The notes under the pieces: generated by a model
What the model was told of the DNA's origin: nothing
The model's input: only the letters and a program-made list of their open reading frames with translations
Database searches by the model: none
Program-made: the position numbers and the translations under genes
Shown here: positions 36,658 through 45,608 of the stretch, piece by piece
How positions within the stretch are numbered: the first letter of the stretch is position 1
Layout: every line of letters starts with the position of its first letter
Source of the DNA: Comamonas koreensis
GTDB lineage: Bacteria > Pseudomonadota > Gammaproteobacteria > Burkholderiales > Burkholderiaceae_C
Assembly: GCF_021026195.1 (NCBI RefSeq)
Contig: NZ_JAJNCT010000034.1
Location: 1 to 64,000, forward strand
DNA: 64,000 nt
Direction of reading: 5' to 3'

Positions 36658-37286
36658 TGGTTCATACCTACGAAACCAATGGCGCCGAGATCTATCGGCA
36701 GTCTTTCGCCACCATTCGCCGCGAGGCCGATCTGCAGCGCTTCACCCCGGGTGAGGAGCGCGTAACGGTACGCATGATCCATGCCGCCGGCATGGTGGAG
36801 CTGGCCGGGCATGTGCAGTTCTCCGCCGGTGTCGTGGCCGCCGGCCAGCGCGCGCTGGAGGCTGGCGCCCCCGTGCTCTGCGATGTGCGCATGGTCAGCG
36901 AAGGCATTACCCGCTCGCGCCTGCCCGCAGGCAACCCGGTGATCTGCACCCTGCATGAACCCGGCGTGGCCGAGCTGGCGCAGAAGATGAACAACACCCG
37001 CAGCGCGGCGGCACTGGAGCTATGGCGCCCGCACCTGGCTGGTGCCGTGGTGGCGATTGGCAATGCGCCGACCGCCCTCTTCCACCTGCTCAATATGCTG
37101 CAGGACCCGAGCTGCCCCCGCCCAGCGGCCATCATCGGCTGCCCGGTGGGGTTTATTGGCGCGGCTGAATCCAAGCAGGCGCTGATGCAGGACCTGCCCG
37201 TGCCGTCGATGATTGTGCGCGGCCGCCTGGGTGGCTCGGCGATGACCGTGGCCGCCGTCAATGCCATGGCCAGCCATGTTGAATAA
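36657..37286 (+). CDS. cobH: Precorrin-8X methylmutase
   Basis: CobH, 209 residues, moves the C11 methyl group to C12, turning precorrin-8X into hydrogenobyrinic acid. Recognisable parts are the IYRQSFATIRREADL start containing the SFATIR motif, MIHAAGMVELAGHVQFS with the catalytic His region, LCDVRMVSEGITRSRLP and IIGCPVGFIGAAESKQAL. One-base overlap with cobG and 11-base overlap with cobI point to coupled translation. Confidence 0.96.
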   Translation: MVHTYETNGAEIYRQSFATIRREADLQRFTPGEERVTVRMIHAAGMVELAGHVQFSAGVVAAGQRALEAGAPVLCDVRMVSEGITRSRLPAGNPVICTLHEPGVAELAQKMNNTRSAAALELWRPHLAGAVVAIGNAPTALFHLLNMLQDPSCPRPAAIIGCPVGFIGAAESKQALMQDLPVPSMIVRGRLGGSAMTVAAVNAMASHVE

Positions 37287-38037
37287 GAGCAGCCTGGCCG
37301 CCCCGGGCCTCATCTGCGTGGGCCTGGGCCCGGGCGACCCGGAGTTGATGAGCATCAAGGCCGACCGCCTGGTGCGCGGCGCCCGCCATGTGGCCTTTTT
37401 CCGCAAAAAAGGCCGGCCCGGCAAGGCCCGCCAGCTGGTCGAAGGCATGCTCAGCCCCCAGGCCACCGAGTACCCGATGGAGTACCCGGTGACCACCGAG
37501 ATTCCGGTGGACAGCCCCGCCTATGTGCAGCAGCTCGCCCAGTTCTACGATGACTGGTGCCTGCGCCTGGCCGCGCTGGCCAAGCAGGAACAGGTCGTCG
37601 TGCTCTGCGAGGGCGACCCGTTTCTCTACGGCTCCTTCATGCACCTCTACACCCGGCTGCGTGCGCGCGGCGACGTGGACCTGCAGGTGGTGCCTGGCAT
37701 CCCCGGCATGGTGGGCTGCTGGCATGCCACCGGTGAGCCCATCACCTGGGGCGACGATGTCCTGAGCGTAATGACCGGCACCCTGTCGGAAGACGAGCTG
37801 GTGCGCCGCATGGACACGGCCGATGCGCTGGTGGTGATGAAGGTGGGCCGCAACCTGCCGCGCATCCGCCGCGCGCTAGCCCGTGCAGGCCGGGCCGATG
37901 CCGCCTGGCTGGTGCAGAACGGCACCACCGACCAGCAGCAGGTCGCGCGCCTCAGCGAGGTCGGCGACGAGGTCTGCCCCTACTTTGCGATCGTGCTGGT
38001 GCATGGCCAGGGCCGCCGCCCGGAGGCCGCATGGTGA
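37276..38037 (+). CDS. cobI: Precorrin-2 C20-methyltransferase
   Basis: CobI, about 253 residues, is a SAM-dependent tetrapyrrole methylase that makes precorrin-3A. The family P loop is ICVGLGPGDPELMSIKA; others are VVLCEGDPFLYGSFMHLYTR, VVPGIPGMVGCWHATGEPIT and DALVVMKVGRNLPRIRRAL. The ATG at 37276 is more likely than the one at 37261; both lie inside the end of cobH. The end overlaps cobJ by seven bases. Confidence 0.95.
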   Translation: MLNKSSLAAPGLICVGLGPGDPELMSIKADRLVRGARHVAFFRKKGRPGKARQLVEGMLSPQATEYPMEYPVTTEIPVDSPAYVQQLAQFYDDWCLRLAALAKQEQVVVLCEGDPFLYGSFMHLYTRLRARGDVDLQVVPGIPGMVGCWHATGEPITWGDDVLSVMTGTLSEDELVRRMDTADALVVMKVGRNLPRIRRALARAGRADAAWLVQNGTTDQQQVARLSEVGDEVCPYFAIVLVHGQGRRPEAAW

Positions 38038-38834
38038 GCAACGGCCAGCTGACCATTGCCGGCCTGGGCCCTGGCGACCTGGACCAGATCACGCCCGCCG
38101 TGCTGCAGGCCTTGCGGGCGGCCGACGCGGTTGTGGGCTACTTCCCCTATGTGGCGCGTGCGCAGGCCTTGCTGGCGCAGAGCGCGCCGGCTGGCAGCCG
38201 CCAGCCGCAATGGCTGGCCTCGGACAACCGGGTGGAGCTGGAACGCGCCCAGCAGGCGCTGGAACTGGCAGCCCAAGGCCAGAAGGTGGTCGTGGTCTCC
38301 TCCGGTGATCCGGGCGTGTTCGCGATGGCATCGGCGGTGTTTGAAGCGCTGGAGCGCGCACAAGGCGCGCAGGCCGAACGCTGGCTGGCGCTGGATGTGC
38401 AGGTGCTGCCCGGTGTTACCGCCATGCTGGCGGCAGCCGCCCGCGCAGGCGCGCCGCTGGGCCATGATTTTTGCTGCATCAATCTGTCGGACAACCTCAA
38501 GCCCTGGCCGGTGATTGCCCGCCGGGTGGAACTGGCAGCCGAGGCCGATTTTGCGATGGCCTTTTACAACCCGCGCTCGCACAGCCGACCCGAAGGCTTC
38601 AACCGCCTATTGGCCTTGCTGCGCGCGCATTGCGAGCCCGAGCGCCTGCTGGTGTTTGCCCGCGCCGTCTCCACACCGGAGGAATCGCTGCAGGTCTGCA
38701 GCCTGGCCGAGGCCCAGCCCGAGATGGCCGATATGCGCACCGTCGTGCTGGTGGGCAATCGCCTCACCCGCCGTGTGGGGCGCTACACCTATACGCCACG
38801 CTACTACGGTGCAGTGGACGGCAAGGCGCCATGA
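38031..38834 (+). CDS. cobJ: Precorrin-3B C17-methyltransferase
   Basis: CobJ, 267 residues, methylates C17 with ring contraction to give precorrin-4. Signatures are LTIAGLGPGDLDQITPAVLQ, VVGYFPYV, VVVVSSGDPGVFAMASAVFE, VLPGVTAMLAAAARAGAPLG and DFAMAFYNPRSHSRPE. The last 31 bases overlap, tail to tail, with the end of cobK on the opposite strand. Confidence 0.95.
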   Translation: MVSNGQLTIAGLGPGDLDQITPAVLQALRAADAVVGYFPYVARAQALLAQSAPAGSRQPQWLASDNRVELERAQQALELAAQGQKVVVVSSGDPGVFAMASAVFEALERAQGAQAERWLALDVQVLPGVTAMLAAAARAGAPLGHDFCCINLSDNLKPWPVIARRVELAAEADFAMAFYNPRSHSRPEGFNRLLALLRAHCEPERLLVFARAVSTPEESLQVCSLAEAQPEMADMRTVVLVGNRLTRRVGRYTYTPRYYGAVDGKAP

Positions 38835-39562
38835 CGGAGCCAATGCATGACCGCCGCCACGCTATCGGTGCGCGGCCGCAGCGGCAGTGCCGGGCGCTGC
38901 ACCATCAGCACCGGCAGGCCCAGCGCACGGGCGGCATCGATCTTGCCGCGCGTGGCCGAGCCGCCGGCATTCTTGGCCACCAGCCAGGCGATGCCGTGCT
39001 GCTGCAGCAAGGCCATGTCGTCCGCCATGCTGAAGGGCCCACGGCCCAGCACCACGGTATGCCGGGGCAGCGGCAAGCTGCCGGCCTGTGGTTCATCGAC
39101 CAGGCGCAGCAAGTAATGGTGCTGCGGGTAGGCGGCAAAGGCATCGAGCTGTTTGCGCCCCACGGCCAGAAACACCCGGCTCGCCGCCTGGGGCAGCGCG
39201 CTGGCGGCATCGGCCATGCTGGCCACATCGGTCCAGCGGTCGCCGGGCTGCGCCTGCCAGGGCGCGCGCTCCAGCGCCAGCAAGGGCGTGCCGGTGGCTT
39301 CGCAGGCCGCGCAGGCGTTGCGGCTCATCTGCGCAGCAAAGGGATGGGTGGCATCCAGCACATGGCTGATGCCCTGGGCGCGGATAAAGTCCGCCAGGCC
39401 CTGGGCCCCGCCAAAGCCGCCGCTGCGCGTGGGCAGTGGCTGGGCCAGTGGTTGCTGGGTGACCCCGGCATACGAGAAGCAGGCCCGCACACCCGCCTGG
39501 TGCAGGGCCTGGGCCAACTCGCTGGCGCCGCTGGTGCCGCCCAGCAGGAGAACATGCGTCAT
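38804..39562 (-). CDS. cobK: Precorrin-6A reductase, inverted inside the cob operon
   Basis: CobK, 252 residues, reduces precorrin-6A to precorrin-6B with NADPH. The Rossmann start MTHVLLLGGTSGASELAQAL, the ISHVLDATHPFAAQMSRNA motif and WLVAKNAGGSATRGKIDAAR near the end are typical. It runs against all other cob genes. Its start codon (39562-39560) overlaps the cobL start (39561-39563) by two bases, and its end overlaps cobJ by 31. There is no intergenic space, so its promoter must lie inside cobL or beyond, and its mRNA would be antisense to the main operon transcript. A frame open much further upstream is only the complement of cobL and cobE. Confidence 0.93.
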   Translation of the reverse strand: MTHVLLLGGTSGASELAQALHQAGVRACFSYAGVTQQPLAQPLPTRSGGFGGAQGLADFIRAQGISHVLDATHPFAAQMSRNACAACEATGTPLLALERAPWQAQPGDRWTDVASMADAASALPQAASRVFLAVGRKQLDAFAAYPQHHYLLRLVDEPQAGSLPLPRHTVVLGRGPFSMADDMALLQQHGIAWLVAKNAGGSATRGKIDAARALGLPVLMVQRPALPLRPRTDSVAAVMHWLRHGALPSTAP

Positions 39563-40754
39563 GACTGATCCCTGGTTGACGTTGATAGGTTTGAACGAGG
39601 ATGGATTGTCAGGCCTCAGCGCTGCGGCCCAGCTGGCATTGGACCAGGCCGAGCTGGTATTTGGCGGCCCCCGCCATCTGCAGCTGGCCGCCATCGATGC
39701 GCGTGGCCGCCCCTGGCCCCAGCCTTTTGATGTGGCCCCGGTGCTGGCCGCACGCGGCCGCCGGGTGGTGGTGCTGGCCTCGGGAGACCCCTTCTGGCAT
39801 GGCGTGGGCGGCAGCCTGGCCGCGCACCTGCAGCCTGATGAGTGGCGCTGCCATGCCCAGCCCTCGACTTTTTCACTGGTTGCCGCCCGCCTGGGCTGGC
39901 GGCTGGAAGCCTGCGACTGCCTGGGCCTGCATGCCAGCCCCATCGCGCAGCTGCTGCCCCGCCTGGCGCCTGGCCGCCAGCTGATCACCCTGCTGCGCGA
40001 TGGCGACGCCGTGCGGCAGCTGGCCGATTGGCTGCGCAAGGAAGGCTGGGGCCAGAGCCCCTTGTGGGTGATGGAGGCCGTGGGCGGCCCGCGCGAGCGC
40101 CGCCGCATGCTGCGCGCCGATGAGGCCGCCGCTGCGTTGCAGGCCGAGCCGGCGCAGGCACCCGTGACCGTGGCCTTGATCGCCCAAGGTGGCCCTGCCT
40201 TGCCGGCCGTGCCCGGCAGGCCGGACGGCTGGTATGCCCACGATGGCCAGATCACCAAGGCACCCGCGCGTGCGCTGACCCTGGCCACCTTGGCCCCCCG
40301 GCCGGGCGAGCGGCTTTGGGACATCGGCGGCGGCTCGGGCTCGGTGGCCGTGGAATGGTGCCTGGCCGGAGGCCTGGCCATCAGCATTGAGCAGCATGCC
40401 GCGCGCGTGGCCAATATCCGCCGCAATGCCGAGCGCTTTGGCCTGCAGGCCCGCATGCAGGTGGTGCACGGCCTGGCGCCCGAGGCCTTGCAAGACCTGC
40501 CCGCGCCCCAGGCCATCTTTGTTGGCGGCGGTTTTGACACCGCGCTGTTTGCCGCGCTGCGGGCGCATATGCCGGCAGGCTGCCGCCTGGTGGTGAATGC
40601 CGTGACCCTGGAAACCCAGGCGCTCTTGGTGCAGCTGCATGGCGAGCTGGGCGGCCAGCTGCTGCAGCTGGAGCTGTCCAGCGCCGCCGCGCTGGGCCGC
40701 ATGCGCAGCTGGAAGGCCGCACGCCCGCTGGTGCAGTGGAGCTGGCAGGCATGA
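39561..40754 (+). CDS. cobL: Precorrin-6Y C5,15-methyltransferase (decarboxylating)
   Basis: CobL, 397 residues, is the fused form of CbiE and CbiT: it methylates C5 and C15 and removes the C12 acetate carboxyl to give precorrin-8X. The N-terminal CbiE-like half has LTLIGLNEDGLSGLSAAAQL and VVVLASGDPFWHGVGGSL; the C-terminal CbiT-like half has the SAM motif LWDIGGGSGSVAVEWC and IFVGGGFDTALF. The ATG has AGGAG 10 bases upstream, inside antisense cobK. ATGA overlap with cobE. Confidence 0.95.
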   Translation: MTDPWLTLIGLNEDGLSGLSAAAQLALDQAELVFGGPRHLQLAAIDARGRPWPQPFDVAPVLAARGRRVVVLASGDPFWHGVGGSLAAHLQPDEWRCHAQPSTFSLVAARLGWRLEACDCLGLHASPIAQLLPRLAPGRQLITLLRDGDAVRQLADWLRKEGWGQSPLWVMEAVGGPRERRRMLRADEAAAALQAEPAQAPVTVALIAQGGPALPAVPGRPDGWYAHDGQITKAPARALTLATLAPRPGERLWDIGGGSGSVAVEWCLAGGLAISIEQHAARVANIRRNAERFGLQARMQVVHGLAPEALQDLPAPQAIFVGGGFDTALFAALRAHMPAGCRLVVNAVTLETQALLVQLHGELGGQLLQLELSSAAALGRMRSWKAARPLVQWSWQA

Positions 40755-41230
40755 CGGCAGCAGCGCCGCACCGCTGCGTGGTGCTGGGCATGGGTTTGCG
40801 TGCCCAGGCCCAGGCGGCAGACCTGCAGGCGCTGTGGCTGCAGGCCCGGCAGGACCAGCCCGCGCTGGCCCATTTTTGCGCCGTGGCGGTGCTGCAAGGC
40901 AAGGAGCAGCGGCCGGCGCTGCAGCAGTGGGCCGCGCAACTGCCGTTTGCGGTGGCGATAGTCGCAGTGGCCGAGCAGGCCCTGCCCGCGCAAGCGGTGG
41001 TGACGCAGTCGCCCCGTTTGCTGGCGCGTTACGGCACCGGCAGCGTGGCCGAGGCCGTGGCCCTGTCTGCGGCCGCACCCGCACCCCGCTTGCTGCTGGC
41101 CCGCCTGGTGGCAGGCGATGGCAGCGCCACCCTGGCCGCCGCACTGCGCGAGCGCGGCACCACCCCCTATTGTTGTCTGGCAGCGGGCCTGCGCCCGGCT
41201 GATCCACAAACCCAAGGAGTTACGGTATGA
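40751..41230 (+). CDS. cobE: Cobalamin biosynthesis protein CobE (CbiG C-terminal-like)
   Basis: This 159-residue protein matches the CobE/CbiG-C domain: [20 protein letters not shown] at the start, [20 protein letters not shown] (the family's S..V....G..SVAEA pattern) and an [20 protein letters not shown] end. CobE takes part in the aerobic pathway but its exact job is unsettled. It overlaps cobL and cobM by four bases each (ATGA). Confidence 0.87.
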   Translation: MTAAAPHRCVVLGMGLRAQAQAADLQALWLQARQDQPALAHFCAVAVLQGKEQRPALQQWAAQLPFAVAIVAVAEQALPAQAVVTQSPRLLARYGTGSVAEAVALSAAAPAPRLLLARLVAGDGSATLAAALRERGTTPYCCLAAGLRPADPQTQGVTV

Positions 41231-42075
41231 CCGTGCATTTCATCGGCGCCGGCCCCGGCGCTGCCGACCTGATCACCGTGCGCGGCCGCGACCTGATGGC
41301 CAGTTGCCCTGTCTGCCTCTATGCAGGCTCGCTGATCCCGCGCGAGCTGCTGGCCCATTGCCCGCCCGGCGCGCGCATCGTCAACACCGCCTCGATGAGC
41401 CTGGACGAGATCATTGAAGAAATCCGCGCCGCCGATGCGCAGGGCCAGGATGTGGCGCGCCTGCATTCGGGCGATCTGTCGGTCTGGTCGGCCATGGGCG
41501 AGCAGCTGCGCCGCCTGCGCGCGCTGGGCATTGCCTACAGCGTGACGCCGGGCGTGCCCTCGTTTGCCGCGGCTGCCGCCACCCTCGGGGCCGAGCTGAC
41601 CTTGCCGGGCCTGTGCCAATCGGTGGTGCTGACGCGCACCTCCGGCCGCGCCACCGCCATGCCCGAGGGCGAGCAGCTGGCCGCCTTCGCCGCCACCGGC
41701 GCGGTGCTGGCGATCCACCTGTCCATCCATGTGGCCGAGAAGGTGCAGAGCGAGCTGCTGCCGCACTATGGCGCGGACTGCCCGGCTGCCATCGTCTGGC
41801 GCGCCAGCTGGCCCGATGAAACCGTTGTGCGCACCACCGTGGGCCTACTGGCCCAGGCCGTCGCCACGAGCATGGAGCGCACTGCCATCATCCTGGTGGG
41901 CCGCAGCATCAGCGCCGAGGACTTTGGCGAGAGCCGCCTTTACGCCACCGACTACGACCGCCGCTACCGGCCCCAGGGCACCGAGCCGCGCTTTCCGGCG
42001 CCGCAGGCGGCGGTGGATACTGCCACCGACCGGCCGCTCGCAGCGGCGCCAGCGGACAGCGAAGGCCAGGCATGA
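41227..42075 (+). CDS. cobM: Precorrin-4 C11-methyltransferase
   Basis: CobM, 282 residues, methylates C11 to give precorrin-5. Family signatures are [57 protein letters not shown] and [21 protein letters not shown] Pro/Ala-rich tail of about 20 residues follows the domain. It overlaps cobF by four bases. Confidence 0.96.
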   Translation: MTVHFIGAGPGAADLITVRGRDLMASCPVCLYAGSLIPRELLAHCPPGARIVNTASMSLDEIIEEIRAADAQGQDVARLHSGDLSVWSAMGEQLRRLRALGIAYSVTPGVPSFAAAAATLGAELTLPGLCQSVVLTRTSGRATAMPEGEQLAAFAATGAVLAIHLSIHVAEKVQSELLPHYGADCPAAIVWRASWPDETVVRTTVGLLAQAVATSMERTAIILVGRSISAEDFGESRLYATDYDRRYRPQGTEPRFPAPQAAVDTATDRPLAAAPADSEGQA

Positions 42076-42911
42076 GCAGCAGCTTGCCGCCGGTCGCGCT
42101 GAGCCTGATCGGCATCGGCACCGGCAACCCCGACCACCTGACCCGCCAGGCCATTGCCGCGATGAATGCGGCCGACCTGCTGCTGCTGCCGCACAAGGGC
42201 GAGGACAAGGCCGAGCTGGCAGCGCTGCGCCGGTCGCTGTGCGACGCCGTGCTGCAGCAGCCCGCGCCGCAGACCGCCGGCTTTGACATGCCCGAGCGCC
42301 GCAGCCAGGGCGATGACTACCTGAACCAGGTCGATGAATGGCATGCCACCATCACCCTGCGCTGGCAAGCCGCGATTGCGCAGGCGCTGGAGAACGGCCT
42401 GGTGCCGCGTGCGGATAACGGCGTGCTACAGGTGGCGCTGCTGGTCTGGGGCGATCCATCGCTCTACGACAGCACCTTGCGCATCGCTGCGCGCATGCAG
42501 CCCGCGCCAGTGCAGGTCACGGTCATCGCCGGCATCACCTCGATGCAGGCGCTCACCGCCGCGCATGCAATCGCCGTCAATGACATTGGCCAGCCCTTTA
42601 CCGTGACCACCGGCCGCCAGTTGCGCGAGCAAGGCTGGCCGGCCGGGGTGGACACGCTGGTGGTGATGCTGGACGGCCAGTGCAGCTTCAACAGCCTGCC
42701 AGCCGCGCAGGCCCGCGATGTCTACATCTGGTGGGGCGCCTACCTGGGCATGGCCCAGCAGTGCCTGGATCATGGCCCGCTGGCCGAGGCGGCCGAGCGC
42801 ATTGTGGCCACTCGCGCTGCTGCCCGCGACCAGCATGGCTGGATCATGGATATCTACCTGCTGCGCCGCCTGCCCGGCGCTGCACCCTCCGGTCAATCCA
42901 GCGCCGGCTGA
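42072..42911 (+). CDS. cobF: Precorrin-6A synthase (deacetylating)
   Basis: CobF, 279 residues, methylates C1 with loss of the C20-derived acetyl unit, forming precorrin-6A. CobF occurs only in the aerobic route. Signatures are [58 protein letters not shown] and [19 protein letters not shown]. It closes the operon and its last 19 bases overlap the end of convergent kdpD. With it, cobI, G, J, M, F, K, L and H cover every step from precorrin-2 to hydrogenobyrinic acid; cobA, cobB, cobN/S/T and later genes are not in the window. Confidence 0.95.
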   Translation: MSSSLPPVALSLIGIGTGNPDHLTRQAIAAMNAADLLLLPHKGEDKAELAALRRSLCDAVLQQPAPQTAGFDMPERRSQGDDYLNQVDEWHATITLRWQAAIAQALENGLVPRADNGVLQVALLVWGDPSLYDSTLRIAARMQPAPVQVTVIAGITSMQALTAAHAIAVNDIGQPFTVTTGRQLREQGWPAGVDTLVVMLDGQCSFNSLPAAQARDVYIWWGAYLGMAQQCLDHGPLAEAAERIVATRAAARDQHGWIMDIYLLRRLPGAAPSGQSSAG

Positions 42912-45583
42912 GGCAGCACCGGCAGCGCCAGGCTGAACACGGCCCCCGGCCCGGGCTCGGCCGCAGCGGCATGCAAGCTGCCGCCATGGGCCTGCACAAT
43001 GCGCTGCGCCAGCGCCAGCCCCAGGCCAATGCCGGAGATGCTGGATTCGGCATGGCCCCGGCTGAAGGGCGCAAACAGCTGCTCGGGCGCCAGGTGCGCC
43101 GGCAGGCCCGGCCCGCTGTCCTGTACCCGCAGCAGCAGCTGCTCGCGCTCGACCTGCGCCGTCACCCGCACGGCGGTGCCCACGGGCGTGTACTTGCTGG
43201 CGTTGTCCAGCAGGTTGACCAGCACCCGCTCTATCATCGCGGCATCGATCCACAGCAGCGGCAAATCGGCCGGCAGCTGCAGCTGCACCGGGTGCTCGGC
43301 CAGGCGCCCGCCCAACTGGCGCAAGGCGCTGCCGACCAGCTCATCGACGGGGATCCAGGCGCGCTGCAGGTGCACGCCATCCTGCTGCAGCCGGGCCATC
43401 GCCAGCAGGTTGTCCACCAGCTGCTGCAAGGCCTGGGCCTGGTTGCGGATCTGCGCCAGCATGTCCTGCGCGGGGCCGGGCGGTGCATGGGGCAGGCCCG
43501 CCTGGGCAGCGCCCAGGATGCTGGTGAGGGGCGTGCGCAGGTCATGCGATACCGACGACAGCAGGGTATTGCGCATGCGCTCGCCCTCCATCGCCACCTG
43601 GGTCTGCTGGGCCACCTCGACAAAGTGCACCCGCTCCAGCGCCAGCGCGATCTGGCTGGCACAGGCGTCCAGCAGGTGGCGTTCCTCGGGCACCTTGAGG
43701 CGATCGGGCGTGCGCAGCTGCAGCACCAGCACGCCGCGCGCCCGCACCGGCGCCATCAGCGGCACGTAGAGCGCGTCCGATGCCGCCAGGGTGTCCGTGC
43801 CCCGGCCGGCCATCTGGCTGTGCTCCATGCTCCAGCGGCCGACACTGCTGTCTATCGCCGCCTCGCTGCCGGGCGCTACCTGCAACTGCTCTTGCGCATC
43901 GGGCAGCAGCAAGCCCGTGCGGGCATCGAACACCCCCGATACCGTCGTCAGCGCCGTCTGCACAACCTGCGCCTGCGTCAGTGCGCCCGACAGATCACGG
44001 GCCAGGCGCGCCAGCGCACCGGCGCGGCGCTCGCGCTCTGCCGCCACCCGGGCCTCATGCCGCAGCCGCGCCATCAGCTGGCCGCAAACCAGCGCAACGC
44101 CCAGCATCAGGCAGAAGGTGAAGATGTACTGCGTGTCATTGACGCCGAAGGAGTTGCGCGGCGGCACAAAGCAAAAATCAAACAGCAGCACCGACAACAG
44201 CGCCGCCCAGGCGCCCGGCCCCCGGCCCCAGCGCAAGGCCGACAGCACGACCACCAGCAAAAACAGCATCACCACATTGGCGGGGTCAAACACCTGCAGC
44301 AGCGCCTGCGCCAGCAGCGCGGCAGCGCCGCAGGCCAGGCTGGCGCCCAGGTAGCCGCGCCAGGGCCAGGGCGCCTCACGCGCCGGCGCAGGTTCGGGCC
44401 GGTTGCGTGGCCGGGGCACGGAGAGCAGCAGCACATCCAGGCCCGGGTCCAACCGGGCAATCTGCTCGGGCAGGCGCGACGAGGCCCAGGGCCACCAGCG
44501 CCGCGCCGCCGGCGGCACGCGGGCCAGCACCAGGTGGCTGGCATTGCGCTCACGCGCAAAGTCGACCAGCGCAGCCGCCACCTGCGCACCGGGGATGGTG
44601 GCGGTATCGGCCCCCAAGCGCGCAGCCAGCGCCAGGGTTTTGAGCACGGCCTGCTGTGACTGCGCTGAGCGGTGCTGGCGCGCCGGTGCATCGACATACA
44701 CCACCATCCAGTCGGCCTCCAGCCGCCGGGCCAGCCGTGCCACCTGGCGCACCAGCGCGTCGTCCCCAGCCTGGCCGCTGACGGCAACCAGCAGGCGCTC
44801 ACGCGTCGGCCAGACATCGCCGATGGCGCGCTCGCGCCGGTAGTCGCGCATGTCCTCATCGACCCGGTCGGCCGTGCGGCGCAAGGCCAGCTCGCGCAGG
44901 GCCAGCAGGTTGCCCAGGCGGAAGAAATGGTGCGAGGCCCGCTCGGCCTGCTCCAGCGGGTAGATCTTGCCGGCCTTGAGGCGCTTGAGCAGCTCCTCGG
45001 GCGGCAGGTCGACAACGATGACCTCGCTGGCATCGTCAAAGATATGGTCGGGCACGGTCTCATGCACCTGGATGCCGACAATGCCGCCCACTACATCGTT
45101 GAGGCTCTCCAGGTGCTGGACATTCAGCGTGGTCCAGACGTCGATGCCGGCATCGAGCAGCTCCTGCACATCCTGCCAGCGCTTGGGGTGGCGCGAGCCC
45201 GGCGCATTGCTGTGGGCCAGCTCGTCCAGCAGCAGCACTTGCGGGTGGCGTGCCAGCGCGGCATCCAGGTCAAAAGCCTCGCGCTGGCGGCCCTGGTGGG
45301 CCAGCATGCGGCGGGGCAGCAGCTCCAGGCCATGCAGCTGCTGCACGGTCTCGGCCCGGTCATGGGTTTCCACCAGGCCCACCAGCACCTGGCGGCCGGC
45401 CTGGCGCTCGCGCTGCGCGGCCGCCAGCATCGCATAGGTCTTGCCCACCCCGGCATTGGAGCCAAAGTAGATGCGCAGCTTGCCCCGGGCGGCCTGCTGC
45501 TGGTCGGCCTTGAGCTGGGCAACCAGCGCGTCCGGGTCGGGCCGTGCGGCGGCTGCGCTGGGGGTGTTGCTGGGGTTGGGCAT
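42893..45583 (-). CDS. kdpD: Kdp sensor histidine kinase
   Basis: KdpD, about 896 residues, senses low K+ or osmotic stress and phosphorylates KdpE. The N-terminal KdpD domain has the Walker-type loop FGSNAGVGKTYAML and DELAHSNAPGSRHPKRWQDV; a universal-stress-like domain follows (about 245-370), then four closely spaced membrane helices (about 415-515), a GAF-like region, the H box SSVSHDLRTPLTSILG and ATPase motifs NLLDNASKYTP, DSGPGLPAHL and GIGLGLALAQRIV. I prefer the ATG at 45583; a TTG at 45604 is possible. kdpB is 25 bases upstream. Its end overlaps cobF, where kdpE would normally follow. Confidence 0.95.
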   Translation of the reverse strand: MPNPSNTPSAAAARPDPDALVAQLKADQQQAARGKLRIYFGSNAGVGKTYAMLAAAQRERQAGRQVLVGLVETHDRAETVQQLHGLELLPRRMLAHQGRQREAFDLDAALARHPQVLLLDELAHSNAPGSRHPKRWQDVQELLDAGIDVWTTLNVQHLESLNDVVGGIVGIQVHETVPDHIFDDASEVIVVDLPPEELLKRLKAGKIYPLEQAERASHHFFRLGNLLALRELALRRTADRVDEDMRDYRRERAIGDVWPTRERLLVAVSGQAGDDALVRQVARLARRLEADWMVVYVDAPARQHRSAQSQQAVLKTLALAARLGADTATIPGAQVAAALVDFARERNASHLVLARVPPAARRWWPWASSRLPEQIARLDPGLDVLLLSVPRPRNRPEPAPAREAPWPWRGYLGASLACGAAALLAQALLQVFDPANVVMLFLLVVVLSALRWGRGPGAWAALLSVLLFDFCFVPPRNSFGVNDTQYIFTFCLMLGVALVCGQLMARLRHEARVAAERERRAGALARLARDLSGALTQAQVVQTALTTVSGVFDARTGLLLPDAQEQLQVAPGSEAAIDSSVGRWSMEHSQMAGRGTDTLAASDALYVPLMAPVRARGVLVLQLRTPDRLKVPEERHLLDACASQIALALERVHFVEVAQQTQVAMEGERMRNTLLSSVSHDLRTPLTSILGAAQAGLPHAPPGPAQDMLAQIRNQAQALQQLVDNLLAMARLQQDGVHLQRAWIPVDELVGSALRQLGGRLAEHPVQLQLPADLPLLWIDAAMIERVLVNLLDNASKYTPVGTAVRVTAQVEREQLLLRVQDSGPGLPAHLAPEQLFAPFSRGHAESSISGIGLGLALAQRIVQAHGGSLHAAAAEPGPGAVFSLALPVLPQPALD

Positions 45584-45608
45584 GGTGGCGCTATTGTGGG
45601 GCAAGCCC

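Noticed and set aside
39563-41215. Extension of the cobK frame to 41215 on the minus strand
   Set aside because: It is antisense to cobL and cobE; CobK starts at the Rossmann motif MTHVLLLGGTSG at 39562.
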